Origin: Mangrovibacillus cuniculi
GTDB taxonomy: Bacteria; Bacillota; Bacilli; Bacillales; R1DC41
Length of the DNA stretch: 64,000 bases
NCBI RefSeq assembly: GCF_015482585.1
Contig: NZ_CP049742.1
Coordinates: 74,501 to 138,500, forward strand
Direction of reading: 5' to 3'
Part shown: positions 20,334 to 29,158 of the stretch, in pieces
How positions within the stretch are numbered: position 1 is the first letter of the stretch
How the letters are laid out: every line of letters starts with the position of its first letter
Position numbers and translations under genes: made by a program
Notes under the pieces: model-generated
Told to the model about the DNA's origin: nothing
Seen by the model: the letters and a program-made list of their open reading frames with translations, nothing else
The model's database searches: none

Positions 20334-21374
20334 CTACATATCCAAGGGGTGAGCAAAATTTAGCGTAAATCCAATACCGAAGCGCTTTTCCACAAAGATA
20401 GATGGATCCTCCGAGTTAAAGTAGATTAGTCCGCCTTTCCAATAACGATCGTCGTCAAAATTAACTGTTGTTTCATCCACAACAACAATTACATCCGAGT
20501 CTAGATCAGAATCTTTCATTCCAACTTTCACGGCTAAAGCAATGGCTGCTATCGTCACCAGAGCAGAAAAGCCAAGCGGAGCAACAATCAGAGCAAGGCC
20601 GTCTATCTTTTCAGGATTCACGGTTGTATATTGCAAAAACGTAAACAAGATAGTGGTTGCAACGGAAACGAAAAACAGTAGCCAACTTGAATATTTTCGC
20701 AACTTTAGCTGACGTGCTTTGGACGCTGGGATATTCCCGGCACTCAGCTTAATACCAGAACGTTTTGTCATTTCGTTAATTCCAATAAACATGGCATTTA
20801 AGCATAGAGAAATGATTGGTAAGATCAGAACCGAAAGATATGTCTTATCCGTCCAAGCATCCGGTTGACCATCGGGACCCCAATGAGTCGGAAGCGGATC
20901 AGGAAATGCACCGAAGTTTACGACGGTAAAAGCAATTAAACCAAACGTAATAAGCATTGGAATGATGAAAATGCTTAGCGGCAACATCTCATCTTGTGCG
21001 CGGATATTTAGCTCCGTCACGTGCACTTGCTTCTGATCTTTAAACCATCTTTCCGCCTTCTTGAGTTTTGTAACTTTCGACTGGAAAAAGAAAAATAGTG
21101 CCATGGAGATGAACAAAATGATAAATGGTAAAAGAAGTGCTAGTAAAACTGGGTTTGTTCTAGTTGGTGAAAATAAGAAAGCGGCCAAAATCACTAATGA
21201 TAAACTGCTAGATAACACAGTGTACATAATCTTGTAACGCACAAGTTGTGGATTTCGTACTTCCGCAACAGGAACGGTAACTCCAAAAACTACTGTGCGC
21301 TTTACCATGAAAGGTAAAACGGCTTGTAGAATAACTAATATCCCCACTGTTAAAATAAGTATGGAAACATCCAT
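20334..21374 (-). CDS. DUF1648/DUF5808 membrane protein
   Basis: 346 residues with about seven to eight membrane helices. A DUF1648 segment with PDPLPTHWGPDGQPDAWTDK lies mid-protein, as in SdpI-like proteins, and a DUF5808-like tail DRYWKGGLIYFNSEDPSIFV ends the protein. It forms an operon with the GntR-type regulator upstream (one base between them), a common pairing in Bacillus. Role unknown; homologues are linked to envelope stress or peptide immunity. The start follows AAGGGGGATTAAG. Confidence 0.8.
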   Translation of the reverse strand: MDVSILILTVGILVILQAVLPFMVKRTVVFGVTVPVAEVRNPQLVRYKIMYTVLSSSLSLVILAAFLFSPTRTNPVLLALLLPFIILFISMALFFFFQSKVTKLKKAERWFKDQKQVHVTELNIRAQDEMLPLSIFIIPMLITFGLIAFTVVNFGAFPDPLPTHWGPDGQPDAWTDKTYLSVLILPIISLCLNAMFIGINEMTKRSGIKLSAGNIPASKARQLKLRKYSSWLLFFVSVATTILFTFLQYTTVNPEKIDGLALIVAPLGFSALVTIAAIALAVKVGMKDSDLDSDVIVVVDETTVNFDDDRYWKGGLIYFNSEDPSIFVEKRFGIGFTLNFAHPLDM

Positions 21375-21375
21375 C

Positions 21376-21759
21376 TTAATCCCCCTTTACATCTTCAATG
21401 ATTTTTTTAATTAGTTGTTGAATTTCCTCTTCCGAAAGACCAATGATGAGCGACTCCACAAGAGTAGGGCGGAGTGCTTCTGATAGTTGATGCAGGAAAT
21501 CTTCCGTCATATCTTCTTTTGAAAATTCTTCCACAACGGCTCCAGACTTCGGAACAATGCGGATAATGCCTTTCTTCTCCAACTCATGATAACTCTTGTT
21601 TACGGTATGCATATTTACGCTAAGGTCACCGGCTAAGGAACGAACAGACGGAAGAACGTCGCCGGGTTTCAAGTCTCCACGCACAATCCCTTCCATAATG
21701 CTATTGCGCAACTGTTCGTAAATAGGTACGTCAGATGCAGGATCTAGTTGAATAAACAA
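21376..21759 (-). CDS. GntR-family regulator, YtrA subfamily
   Basis: 127 residues: an N-terminal winged helix (VPIYEQLRNSIMEGIVRGDL, then LPSVRSLAGDLSVNMHTVNK) and a short C-terminal helical tail typical of the YtrA branch. Starts at a TTG after AGGAGGTGACC. First gene of a two-gene operon with the DUF1648 membrane protein, which it probably controls. Divergent from the DUF2975 gene across the 85-bp array. Confidence 0.88.
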   Translation of the reverse strand: MFIQLDPASDVPIYEQLRNSIMEGIVRGDLKPGDVLPSVRSLAGDLSVNMHTVNKSYHELEKKGIIRIVPKSGAVVEEFSKEDMTEDFLHQLSEALRPTLVESLIIGLSEEEIQQLIKKIIEDVKGD

Positions 21760-21894
21760 AAGGTCACCTCCTGATTGTTATAGTTTTAGTATAACAGAAA
21801 CTGTTCTATATAGTATATAACAAAGTGGTGGGGATGATACTATTTTTTCTTTTGGTTGGAGAAATGGGTGTGTGATGTGGGATCTATGCTGGCG

Positions 21895-22338
21895 GCTTAA
21901 GCGCTTAAGCCGCGGTGAAGGGAGAGAAGTCGCAGCGGCAAGTCGGAGAAGTCGAAGAAAAAATACCGCTGCGCCATGCACAAAAGCGCTTAAGCCGCGG
22001 GAGAAGAAGTGCAGTTTCGGCGGCAAGTCTGAAAAGCCGCCGAGAAAGCACCGCTGCGCCATGTGCAAAAGCGCTTAAGCCGCGAAAGAGGAAGAGGAGT
22101 CTGAGCGGCAAGTCGGAGAAGCCGCTGGGAAAGCACCGCCGTGCCGTGTACAAAAGCGCTTAAGCCGCGGGAGAGTAAGTGCAGTACCGGCGGCAAGTCG
22201 GAAAAGCCGCTGAGAAAGCACCACCGCGCCATGTACAAAAGCGCTTAAGCCGCGGGAGAGGAAGTGCAGTCCCGGTGGCAAGTCGGAGAAGCCGCCGAGA
22301 AAGCACCGCTGCGCCATGTACAAAAGCGCTTAAGCCGC
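21895..22338. repeat. Tandem array E1: six 85-bp-spaced GCGCTTAAGC motifs
   Basis: GCGCTTAAGC recurs at 21901, 21986, 22071, 22156, 22241 and 22326, exactly 85 bp apart. Each unit also holds GGCGGC...GCCGCC pairing across an AAGTCGGAAAA-type loop and a GAAAGCACCGCTGCGCCATG stretch. GC-rich and open in several frames, but 85 is not a multiple of three, so coding is unlikely. Lies between two divergent genes. Confidence 0.9.
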
Positions 22339-22505
22339 CAGGAGGAGAGGCGGAAGAAGGCGACAAACCGAGAAAGTCGCTAGGAGGAAAGGTGGAAGAA
22401 GGCGACAAAGCCAGAAAGTCGCCAGGAGGAAAGGCGGAAGAAGGCGACAAACCGAGAAAGTCGCCAGGAGAAAAGACGAAAGAAGCCGACAAACCGAGAA
22501 AGCCT
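22339..22505. repeat. Tandem array E2: four 42-bp units
   Basis: AGGAG starts at 22340, 22382, 22424 and 22466, exactly 42 bp apart; the unit reads AGGAGGAAAGGCGGAAGAAG, then GCGACAAACCGAGAAAGTCGCC, in which GCGAC and GTCGC can pair. Directly abuts array E1. It is about four helical turns long. Confidence 0.88.
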
Positions 22506-22602
22506 ACAAAAAGAAAAGTATACGAAATTAAATAATTATTTATTGTAAAACAATAAATAATATGCTATTTTCAATATATCAAACAATAAAGAGGTGCTTC
22601 CC

Positions 22603-23094
22603 ATGAACAGAGGGTCTACACTGTTTTTGAAAATTACGCTTTTCATCATTGGCTTACCCGTATTGATTTTATGTTTAACGGTCTTACCGAAAATTGGATT
22701 AGAAGCATTAGGCAATATTCAAAACCAAGATTCCATTGGATACCTTTTCCTTGCGATTCTAATCATCATGTATCTATCCGCAATCCCATATTTCTCTGCG
22801 CTATTCCAAGCTTTCCGCTTATTGCGCTTCATCGATCTTGGCGAAGCTTTCTCGGAATTATCGGTCGCATCCCTAAAGAAAATCAAGCAGTACGCGCTCA
22901 TCATCAGCGGTCTTTACCTAGCTGCACTGCCTCTCCTTTACCTAGTCGCAGAAAACGATGACGCTCCAGGCCTCATTCTCATCGGCTTCATCATCATGAC
23001 GGCATCCCTTGTCATCGCGATTTTCGCAGCGGTACTGCACCGCCTTTTACGACAGGCTATTGAGATAAAATCAGAGAACGATTTAACAGTGTGA
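22603..23094 (+). CDS. DUF2975 membrane protein
   Basis: 163 residues, four membrane helices in the DUF2975 arrangement with the loop FRLLRFIDLGEAFSELSVASLKKIKQYA between helices 2 and 3. The ATG follows AAAGAGGTGCTTCCC. It is followed 9 bases later by a small XRE regulator, the usual partner of DUF2975 proteins. The function of this pair is unknown; control of membrane or stress genes is often suggested. Confidence 0.82.
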   Translation: MNRGSTLFLKITLFIIGLPVLILCLTVLPKIGLEALGNIQNQDSIGYLFLAILIIMYLSAIPYFSALFQAFRLLRFIDLGEAFSELSVASLKKIKQYALIISGLYLAALPLLYLVAENDDAPGLILIGFIIMTASLVIAIFAAVLHRLLRQAIEIKSENDLTV

Positions 23095-23103
23095 GGTGAG
23101 ATT

Positions 23104-23319
23104 ATGGCAATTATTATTAATGTAGATGTGATGTTGGCAAAACGTAAAATGAGTGTGACGGAACTCTCGGAGAAGGTTGGTATCACAATGGCGAACTTAT
23201 CGATTTTGAAAAACGGGAAAGCGAAAGCTGTGCGGTTCTCCACTTTAGAAGCGATCTGTAAAGCGCTCGATTGCCAGCCAGGCGACATTTTAGAATATCG
23301 ACCGGATGAGGCAGAGTAA
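23104..23319 (+). CDS. Small XRE-family regulator (YozG type)
   Basis: 71 residues consisting almost wholly of one helix-turn-helix domain, with MSVTELSEKVGITMANLSIL as the DNA-binding part and ALDCQPGDILEY near the end, hallmarks of the YozG/Cro-CI group. Coupled to DUF2975 upstream and, by the shared base in TAATG, to the DUF817 gene downstream. Confidence 0.88.
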   Translation: MAIIINVDVMLAKRKMSVTELSEKVGITMANLSILKNGKAKAVRFSTLEAICKALDCQPGDILEYRPDEAE

Positions 23320-24137
23320 TGAGAGCCCTCACCCAGCTTCTTCACTTTGGATACCAGCAAGCGCTAGCGTGTGCATTTCCAGTAGCGATTTTTGGGGCAC
23401 TAGCTTTTACACAAGTAGTGTCACTTCCCTTTTTACCAAGGTATGATTGGCTCCTTCTCTTCTGTATTGCGGTGCAGGTCGTCATGGTCTATACGGGACG
23501 GGAAACAAAAGACGAGTTAAAAGTAGTCATGATGTTTCATATAATTGGCCTTACCTTAGAAATATTCAAAGTACACATGGGCTCATGGGCATATCCGGAA
23601 GAGGCATATACGAAAGTGCTCGGGGTACCACTTTATAGTGGGTTTATGTACGCGAGTGTCGCGAGTTACCTTTGCCAGGCGTGGAGAAGGATGGGTGTGC
23701 AACTCATTGATTGGCCTCCGTTATACATGGTGGTGATGCTCGCCGTAATGATTTACAGTAATTTTTTTACTCATCATTTCTGGTGGGACGTGAGGTGGGT
23801 TTTGATAGGAGCTGTACTACTTATTTTCCTGAAATCGGTCGTTTTTTATGAAGTAATTGGCACGCGTTACAACATGCCAGTGCCTCTCGCGTTCGCACTA
23901 ATTGGCTTTTTCATCTGGATCGCGGAGAACATCGCGACGTATTTCGGAGCGTGGCAATATCCGAATCAAGTGGATGCCTGGAGTCTGGTGCATCTCGGAA
24001 AGGTTAGTTCGTGGTTTCTGCTTGTAATTGTGAGCTTCTTTATCGTGGCTGCGTTGAAGCAGGTGAAGGAAGAAGAGGTAACTACCTCTTTTCCGTTACC
24101 CGATATGAAAATGAGATCGAACAAGAGTATAGATTAG
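23319..24137 (+). CDS. DUF817 integral membrane protein
   Basis: 272 residues with about eight membrane helices. The conserved segments HIIGLTLEIFKVHMGSWAYP and WIAENIATYFGAWQYPNQ, both with W-Y-P motifs, mark DUF817 (YoaT-like). No enzymatic function is established. The start overlaps the XRE stop by one base, so the three genes are co-transcribed. It converges with the DUF1801 gene, overlapping its 3' end by 4 bases. Confidence 0.85.
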   Translation: MRALTQLLHFGYQQALACAFPVAIFGALAFTQVVSLPFLPRYDWLLLFCIAVQVVMVYTGRETKDELKVVMMFHIIGLTLEIFKVHMGSWAYPEEAYTKVLGVPLYSGFMYASVASYLCQAWRRMGVQLIDWPPLYMVVMLAVMIYSNFFTHHFWWDVRWVLIGAVLLIFLKSVVFYEVIGTRYNMPVPLAFALIGFFIWIAENIATYFGAWQYPNQVDAWSLVHLGKVSSWFLLVIVSFFIVAALKQVKEEEVTTSFPLPDMKMRSNKSID

Positions 24138-24511
24138 CAAGATGTATCGATACCATTTCTCCATAAAGCGATCGCTTTTTCTATAAAAGCAGGAAGGTTA
24201 CTGGAGGTAATATCATTAGATTTTTTTAATCGTATACACCCTTTTCCAACGTTAAAACCTTCAAGAAGTTGTTGTGTAGGGTCAACCTTCTCGATATTTC
24301 CAACATATAAACTAACATAATTCTTTTGGGCATTCAGATGAAACAGATAATCATTGCCTTTTCCAAAAGCAAGCATCTTGTACTGAATGCCTTCTTCTAA
24401 TTCTGGAGCCAACGTTTGGATTAACTCGCGGATTGCTAGTAATTTATCTTTTCGCCAGTCATGTTCAAGCACTTCGATATATTCATGAGGCGTGGAGACA
24501 TCATATTGCAT
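24134..24511 (-). CDS. DUF1801 domain protein
   Basis: 125 residues. The pattern LAPELEEGIQYKMLAFGKGNDYLFHLNAQKNYVSLYVG and GKGCIRLKKSNDI is that of DUF1801, sharing the fold of the YdhG/iron-chaperone-like group. Function not established. The ATG at 24511 follows AAAGGGTGAGCCCT; a GTG at 24520 overlaps the ribosome site and is rejected. Confidence 0.8.
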   Translation of the reverse strand: MQYDVSTPHEYIEVLEHDWRKDKLLAIRELIQTLAPELEEGIQYKMLAFGKGNDYLFHLNAQKNYVSLYVGNIEKVDPTQQLLEGFNVGKGCIRLKKSNDITSSNLPAFIEKAIALWRNGIDTSC

Positions 24512-24542
24512 AGGGCTCACCCTTTCTATAAGTAATTAATCA

Positions 24543-24965
24543 TTAACTAGTTTTCATTTCCTCCAACAACTTCTTCTGTATGTTCACTAATTTGTCCATA
24601 CCTCGAGAATTTATTTCCTGGTTTTCCAAAAAAAACTCCGCAAAGTTCTGTCCTTCAAATCTAGGAATTATATGCATATGGAAGTGAGTGAGGTCATCAA
24701 ACTTCCCACCGTTCTGCAAGATGGTAATGCCGTCTGGTTTAAAGAGCTCTTTAAGCACTTTTGTTAAAAGGCCAGCTGCGTGCATAATCGACAGAGATGT
24801 TTGGTGATCCAAGTCATCGAAGTATCTAACGTGTTTTTTTGGGAGAATTAAAACATGCCCCTCATTGTATGGATCGATGTCTAAAATACAGCTGACATGT
24901 TCGTCTTCGTAGATTAGGTGTGTTGGAGCTTGATGGTTTGCGAGCAAACAGCCGACGCAAGTCAT
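24543..24965 (-). CDS. HIT-family nucleotide hydrolase
   Basis: 140 residues. The histidine triad HFHMHIIPR is near residue 92-100, with the EGHVLILPKKHV strand before it. A CVGC pair at the N-terminus may bind zinc. HIT proteins hydrolyse or transfer nucleotides from AMP-linked substrates. The start follows GGAGGAACCTTAT. Monocistronic; about 100 bases separate it from the divergent small pseudogene. Confidence 0.9.
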   Translation of the reverse strand: MTCVGCLLANHQAPTHLIYEDEHVSCILDIDPYNEGHVLILPKKHVRYFDDLDHQTSLSIMHAAGLLTKVLKELFKPDGITILQNGGKFDDLTHFHMHIIPRFEGQNFAEFFLENQEINSRGMDKLVNIQKKLLEEMKTS

Positions 24966-25080
24966 ATAAGGTTCCTCCTAGTAGATATTAGAGTAATTCT
25001 ACACTGTAGAAAAATTTTGGTAAAGGTAATGGTGGTTTTTTTGGGTATAATAGGCGCTGAAAAGGAGGCGAGTGATCAGC

Positions 25081-25356
25081 ATGAAACAGAAGTTACTAGA
25101 TTCTAAGATCTTCGCGAGAGGGTCTTTTCAATTCGCATAAATATGGATAGTATTCTCGCCAGCGTTTACTTCTTTGTTTAAAGAGAAAGTTGGATTGTAC
25201 CTTGGGATGCTACTTGCGAGTTTGGTAGTAAACTTGGTGATTGAGTGGGGAGCGAAAAAAGTAAGAGGGACGTCGGTGAAGAGGTATCTACCGGTGTTTT
25301 TAGTAGTGGCGTTGCCGGTGAACCTTGCGATGTTAAGTTACTTTTATTCTTTGTAA
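25081..25356 (+). pseudogene. Small membrane protein gene broken by a nonsense codon
   Basis: An ATG preceded by AAAAGGAGGCG begins MKQKLLDSKIFARGSFQFA, then TAA at 25138-25140. The same frame continues without a further stop to 25356, giving two to three membrane helices (YLGMLLASLVVNLVIEWG, YLPVFLVVALPVNLAML). The simplest reading is a 91-codon gene inactivated by one base change. A TTG inside it could start a 60-residue product, but no ribosome site is seen there. Confidence 0.65.
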
Positions 25357-25412
25357 GTTAAAATTCTCTCTTTTTTAATTTAGATACAAGGTACATAGAG
25401 TGAACTTTTTGT

Positions 25413-25816
25413 CGCGGACCACGAGAGGCAGGGAAATGCGATTTAGGTGTGCCGCAAGAGCGTCTCGCGGGCCACGAGAGGCAGGAAAATTCGGTTCAGG
25501 TGTCCCGCAAGAGCGTCTCGCGGACCACGAGAGGCAGGAAAATGCGGTTCAGGTGTCCCACAAGAGCGTCTCGCGGACCACGAGAGGCAGAAAAATGCGG
25601 TTCAGGTGTCCCACAAGAGCGTCTCGCGGACCACGAGAGGCAGGGAAATGTGATTCAGGTGTCTCGCAAGAACGTTTCGCGGACCACAAGAGGCAGAAAA
25701 ATGCTGTTCAGGTGTCCCACAAGAGCGTCTCGCGGACCACGAGAGACAGGGAAATGTGATTTAGGTGTCCCGCAAGAGCGTCTCGCGGACCACAAGAGGA
25801 AGGAAAATCTGGTTTA
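25413..25816. repeat. Tandem hairpin array D1: 53-bp units
   Basis: GGTGTC-type starts at 25446, 25499, 25552, 25605, 25658, 25711 and 25764, exactly 53 bp apart, with a half unit before. Arms GTGTCCCGCAAG and CTCGCGGACCAC pair imperfectly (9 of 12) over loop AGCGT, followed by a GAGGCAGGAAAATGCGGTTCA-type spacer. It continues into array C1 in the same register. Confidence 0.9.
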
Positions 25817-26745
25817 GGTGTCCTGCAAAAATCCGCCGCGGTATAGCAGAAGCGAGAAAACAGAGATCAGGTATACCAGGGGAAGCCGCCGCGGTATAGC
25901 AGAAGCAAGAAAACAGAGCTCAGGTATACCAGAGGAAGCTGCCGCGGTATAGGAGAAGCAAGAAAACGGAGCTCAGGTATACCAGAGGAAGCTGCCGCGG
26001 TATAGGAGAAGTAGGAAAATCTGGTTTAGGTGTCCTGCAAAAATCCGCCGCGGTATAGCAGAAGCGAGAAAACAGAGATCAGGTATACCAGGGGAAGCCG
26101 CCGCGGTATAGCAGAAGCAAGAAAACAGAGCTCAGGTATACCAGAGGAAGCTGCCGCGGTATAGGAGAAGCAAGAAAACGGAGCTCAGGTATACCAGAGG
26201 AAGCTGCCGCGGTATAGGAGAAGTAGGAAAATCGAGTTTAGGTATACCAGAGGAAGCCGCCGCGGTATAGCAGAAGCAAGAAAAGCGAGTTCAGGTATAT
26301 CAGAGTAAGCTACCGCGGTATAGCAGAAGCAAGGAAACAGAGTTCAGATATACCAGAGGAGGCCGCCGTGGTATAGGAGAAGTAGGAAAATCGAGTTCAG
26401 GTATACCAGAGGAAGCCGCCGCGGTATAGCAGAAGTAGGAAAATCGAGTTCAGGTATACCAGAGGAAGCCGCCGCGGTATAGCAGAAGCAAGAAAACAGA
26501 GCTCAGGTATACCAGAGGAAGCTACCGCGGTATAGCAGAAGCAAGAAAACAGAGCTCAGGTATACCAGAGGAAGCCGCCGCGGTATAGCAGCAGGTAGAA
26601 AACAGAGCTCAGGTATACCAGAGGAAGCCGCTGCGGTATAGCAGAAGCAAGGAAACAGAGTTCAGGTATACCAGAGGAAGTCGCCGCGATATAGCAGAAG
26701 CAAGAAAACAGAGTTTAGGTATACCAGGAGACCGAACCGTAATAT
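25817..26745. repeat. Tandem hairpin array C1: about eighteen 53-bp units
   Basis: From 25817 to 26718 the unit starts keep the same exact 53-bp step as D1, without any indel. Typical unit: GGTATACCAGAGGAAGCCGC, CGCGGTATAGCAGAAGCAAG, AAAACAGAGCTCA. TATACC and GGTATA pair over a 15-base loop, and GGTATACC is itself a palindrome. Units at 25817 and 26029 are D/C hybrids. Contains a perfect 212-bp duplication at 25801-26224. Lies between a pseudogene and a convergent lipoprotein gene. Confidence 0.92.
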
Positions 26746-26784
26746 AGCAGAACCCCAAAAATAGTCCAGCAGCCCCACCACCAT

Positions 26785-27201
26785 CTACTCCACTTCCAAA
26801 ATCTCCAGCAATCTATTCGTGTCTTCCGCCTTAACCGTATAGATAGTATGCGTATCTTCTACATTCATTAACGTACTTGTCTCACCTTCGTTACCAATCC
26901 ATAAATGGTAACGCCAAACATCACCATTTGAAAATATAACTTCCATATCATACTCAGGGTCAGCCATATCGACAATTCCACGTTTCTTAACTGCAGAGGA
27001 GATGATGCCTCGGATCGTATTTACTTCCCTGGGATCCTCGGTTTCAAAGAAAAAGTTAGTATCAATCCTGTCGAACTCTCTAGATTCAGAGACGCTTACT
27101 TTTCTCGCGACACTCTGTTTAACAGCTTCTTCAGATGTACATCCTCCAACGGATAAAACTATTAGCAAAACCGTGAAAAAAATCAATCCTCTTTTCCGCA
27201 T
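26785..27201 (-). CDS. Lipoprotein of unknown function
   Basis: 138 residues. A lipoprotein signal with basic MRKR, a hydrophobic core and the lipobox SVGGC (Cys21) is present. The mature domain includes DRIDTNFFFETEDPREVNTI and VWRYHLWIGNEGETSTLMNV; I do not recognise the family. Expected to be tethered to the outer face of the membrane. Divergent from the HemAT gene, with about 90 bases between them. Confidence 0.75.
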   Translation of the reverse strand: MRKRGLIFFTVLLIVLSVGGCTSEEAVKQSVARKVSVSESREFDRIDTNFFFETEDPREVNTIRGIISSAVKKRGIVDMADPEYDMEVIFSNGDVWRYHLWIGNEGETSTLMNVEDTHTIYTVKAEDTNRLLEILEVE

Positions 27202-27220
27202 TAATATGTCCCCTTCAACC

Positions 27221-27247
27221 TAAATTCTCTGCCTAACTTGACGATAG
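27221..27247 (+). promoter_or_regulatory. Possible SigD promoter upstream of the HemAT-like gene
   Basis: TAAA at 27221-27224, a 15-base spacer, then GACGATAG at 27240-27247, matching 6 of 8 bases of the SigD -10 (GCCGATAT). Motility and chemotaxis genes, including hemAT in B. subtilis, use SigD. Confidence 0.45.
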
Positions 27248-27292
27248 TATAGAAGAAAAGGTTACACATATATTCGCCTTAGGAGGCCCACC

Positions 27293-28510
27293 ATGTTTAA
27301 TCGTAAAAAGAAGATCTCGCTTCTAGAAATAGAACGCAATTCTGGTATTTTAGATATCCGAAATGATAGTGAACTACGAAAACAAGTAGATATGATTCAG
27401 CTTACACAAGAAGACTTAGATATCATCCGTGCCCTGCAGCCATATGTCATCGAACGTATTGATTCCATGGTCGACACGTTTTATAGCACGTTGAAATACG
27501 AACCATCTTTAGTGAGCATTATCCAAAATAATAGTTCTATTGATCGTCTAAAAGAAACGCTTCGTCAGCACATTATTGAGATGTTTAATGGTCATGTAAA
27601 TGAGACATTTATCCATAAACGTCTAAAAATTGCACAAATTCATGTGAAAATAGGACTGCAGACGAAGTGGTATATGTGTGCGTTCCAAGATTTAACTCTC
27701 TCCCTTATCACCATGATCCACGAAACAGTGAAAGATAGAGACCAACTATTCCAGGGCATACAGGCGGTCTCGAAAATGATGAATCTAGAGCAGCAGCTAG
27801 TTCTAGAAGAATACGACCGAGAAACTACGAGACTAAAAGAACTAGTAGAGTCACAAAAGCAACAAGTTCGTGAACAAGTCGCTAGCGCAACTCAAAACTT
27901 AGCAGCGATTTCAGAAGAAACAAACGCTTCGTTCCATCAACTAATGGGACAAGCAGATGATATTGTCCGAATGGCCAAAGATGGTACTGCTCAAGCCGAG
28001 TTGGCGAAGCAACGGGCAGAGGACGGCAAATCACAAGTGAAAGATCAAGCAGAGAACATGACTTCCATCCACAAATCTGTGGACCAAGTGTCAGCAGAAG
28101 TAAAAGATCTTTTAACCATCTCTGTTCAAATGAAAGACATCGTCAGCATCGTAACGGGGATTGCTGATCAAACCAACTTACTTTCTCTTAATGCAGCAAT
28201 TGAAGCTGCGCGTGCTGGGGAAGCGGGGAAAGGCTTTGCGGTTGTGGCAGATGAAGTACGAAAGCTATCGGAGCAAACAAAAGATTCCGTCTCTAACGTC
28301 TCATCGTTAATCCAAAATACGCAAAACAAAGTCGAACACTTAACTTCATTCTTGCAAAATATTCGTACAGAAGTGGATAAAGGTAACACGACAATGACAG
28401 AAACCGAACTTTCTTCTTTTGTTAATGTTGTAGAAGAGTTGGGGAAAGCATTTGATGAGGTTTCAAATTCGGCTGATCGATTAACATTAATCACGCAGGA
28501 TATGCAGTGA
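27293..28510 (+). CDS. hemAT: Heme-based aerotaxis transducer (globin-coupled sensor, HemAT-like)
   Basis: 405 residues. The N-terminal globin domain (about 30-185) has the proximal heme His117 in [17 protein letters not shown] and a Tyr64 in the distal pocket position used in HemAT. The C-terminal half is a methyl-accepting signalling coiled coil with the hairpin tip [39 protein letters not shown] (split across residues about 285-325). No membrane helices, so a soluble oxygen sensor that would signal to CheA/CheW. The start follows AGGAGGCCCACC. A terminator follows at 28551. Confidence 0.92.
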   Translation: MFNRKKKISLLEIERNSGILDIRNDSELRKQVDMIQLTQEDLDIIRALQPYVIERIDSMVDTFYSTLKYEPSLVSIIQNNSSIDRLKETLRQHIIEMFNGHVNETFIHKRLKIAQIHVKIGLQTKWYMCAFQDLTLSLITMIHETVKDRDQLFQGIQAVSKMMNLEQQLVLEEYDRETTRLKELVESQKQQVREQVASATQNLAAISEETNASFHQLMGQADDIVRMAKDGTAQAELAKQRAEDGKSQVKDQAENMTSIHKSVDQVSAEVKDLLTISVQMKDIVSIVTGIADQTNLLSLNAAIEAARAGEAGKGFAVVADEVRKLSEQTKDSVSNVSSLIQNTQNKVEHLTSFLQNIRTEVDKGNTTMTETELSSFVNVVEELGKAFDEVSNSADRLTLITQDMQ

Positions 28511-28550
28511 TATAAGTATTTAAAAGACATAGAAATGCAGAACATGAAGG

Positions 28551-28585
28551 GACCACATTCTCACAAAGGGGATGTGGTCTTTCTT
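28551..28585 (+). terminator. Terminator of the HemAT-like gene
   Basis: GACCACAT/ATGTGGTC stem with a 13-base loop, followed by a T-rich tail. Confidence 0.75.
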
Positions 28586-28656
28586 TATTTACCAAAAAAT
28601 TCTTATAAGTTATATAATGAAGAAAAAACCTCTTCAAAGGAGTCGGTGGTTATTAA

Positions 28657-29076
28657 ACCAGGTGGATTAAAACAATACCAAACGAAATCACTAACAAGAT
28701 TCCACCTGGCCACAAGAACAATATACTTTGGAATGCGGGACATATATTAGTAGGTTGGGATAATACCATTTACACGATTATTGGTGAAGCTAGAAAATTA
28801 GATCCGTCTTATCATCTAATGTTCCCCAGAGGTACTAGTCCGAAAGAGTGGACTGGCAATCCACCGTCGCTGAATGAAATTATTGAACTCCTGGAATCGC
28901 AAATTAGTAATATGGAAGTGGCTTGTAAAGGGAAGTTGAAAACTCCATTAAAACAATCTTTCTTAGGTATGGAAACAGTAGAGGAGATGATCCTTTTTCA
29001 TATGAACCATGAGAATTTCCACATGGGGATTGTGAAAGGGATGAGGCAGGCACTTGGTGTAGTTGATGAGATTTGA
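28657..29076 (+). pseudogene. N-terminally broken DinB-family gene
   Basis: The frame from 28657 reads IPPGHKNNILWNAGHILVGW then DNTIYTIIGEARKLDPSYHL and ends with the helix MILFHMNHENFHMGIVKGMR, the DinB/YfiT-like four-helix fold with its metal-binding His residues. There is no start codon between the upstream in-frame stop at 28654 and residue 54, and the N-terminal helix appears to lie in another frame (around 28617-28670). It is therefore probably a frameshifted remnant; the 85-codon ORF from the internal ATG at 28819 would lack the first metal-binding helix. Confidence 0.65.
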
Positions 29077-29103
29077 AGTACTATATGAATAGAAGAAAGT
29101 TTA

Positions 29104-29136
29104 GCGCAGTATGATACATTTTACATGTTACTGCGC
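29104..29136. terminator. Hairpin between convergent genes
   Basis: GCGCAGTA/TACTGCGC stem with a 17-base loop between the DinB remnant and the S41 peptidase 3' end; T-rich sequence follows on the plus strand. Confidence 0.5.
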
Positions 29137-29158
29137 GTCTTATCTTTTATATAACTTC

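Noticed and set aside
21872-22535. Several overlapping repeat-rich open frames, including a 118-residue one with a 14-residue repeat
   Set aside because: The 85-bp unit shifts frame each time, both strands are open because the DNA is GC-rich, and no frame has a convincing start site.
25400-25817. Arg-rich open frames of up to 122 residues through array D1
   Set aside because: A 53-bp period is not a multiple of three; the same peptide cycles through frames, as expected for non-coding repeats.
25413-26745. CRISPR array
   Set aside because: The repeats are contiguous 53-bp units without unique spacers, and no cas genes are present.
28535-28750. 71-residue open frame after the HemAT-like gene
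   Set aside because: Runs through the terminator and lies out of frame with the DinB remnant it overlaps.
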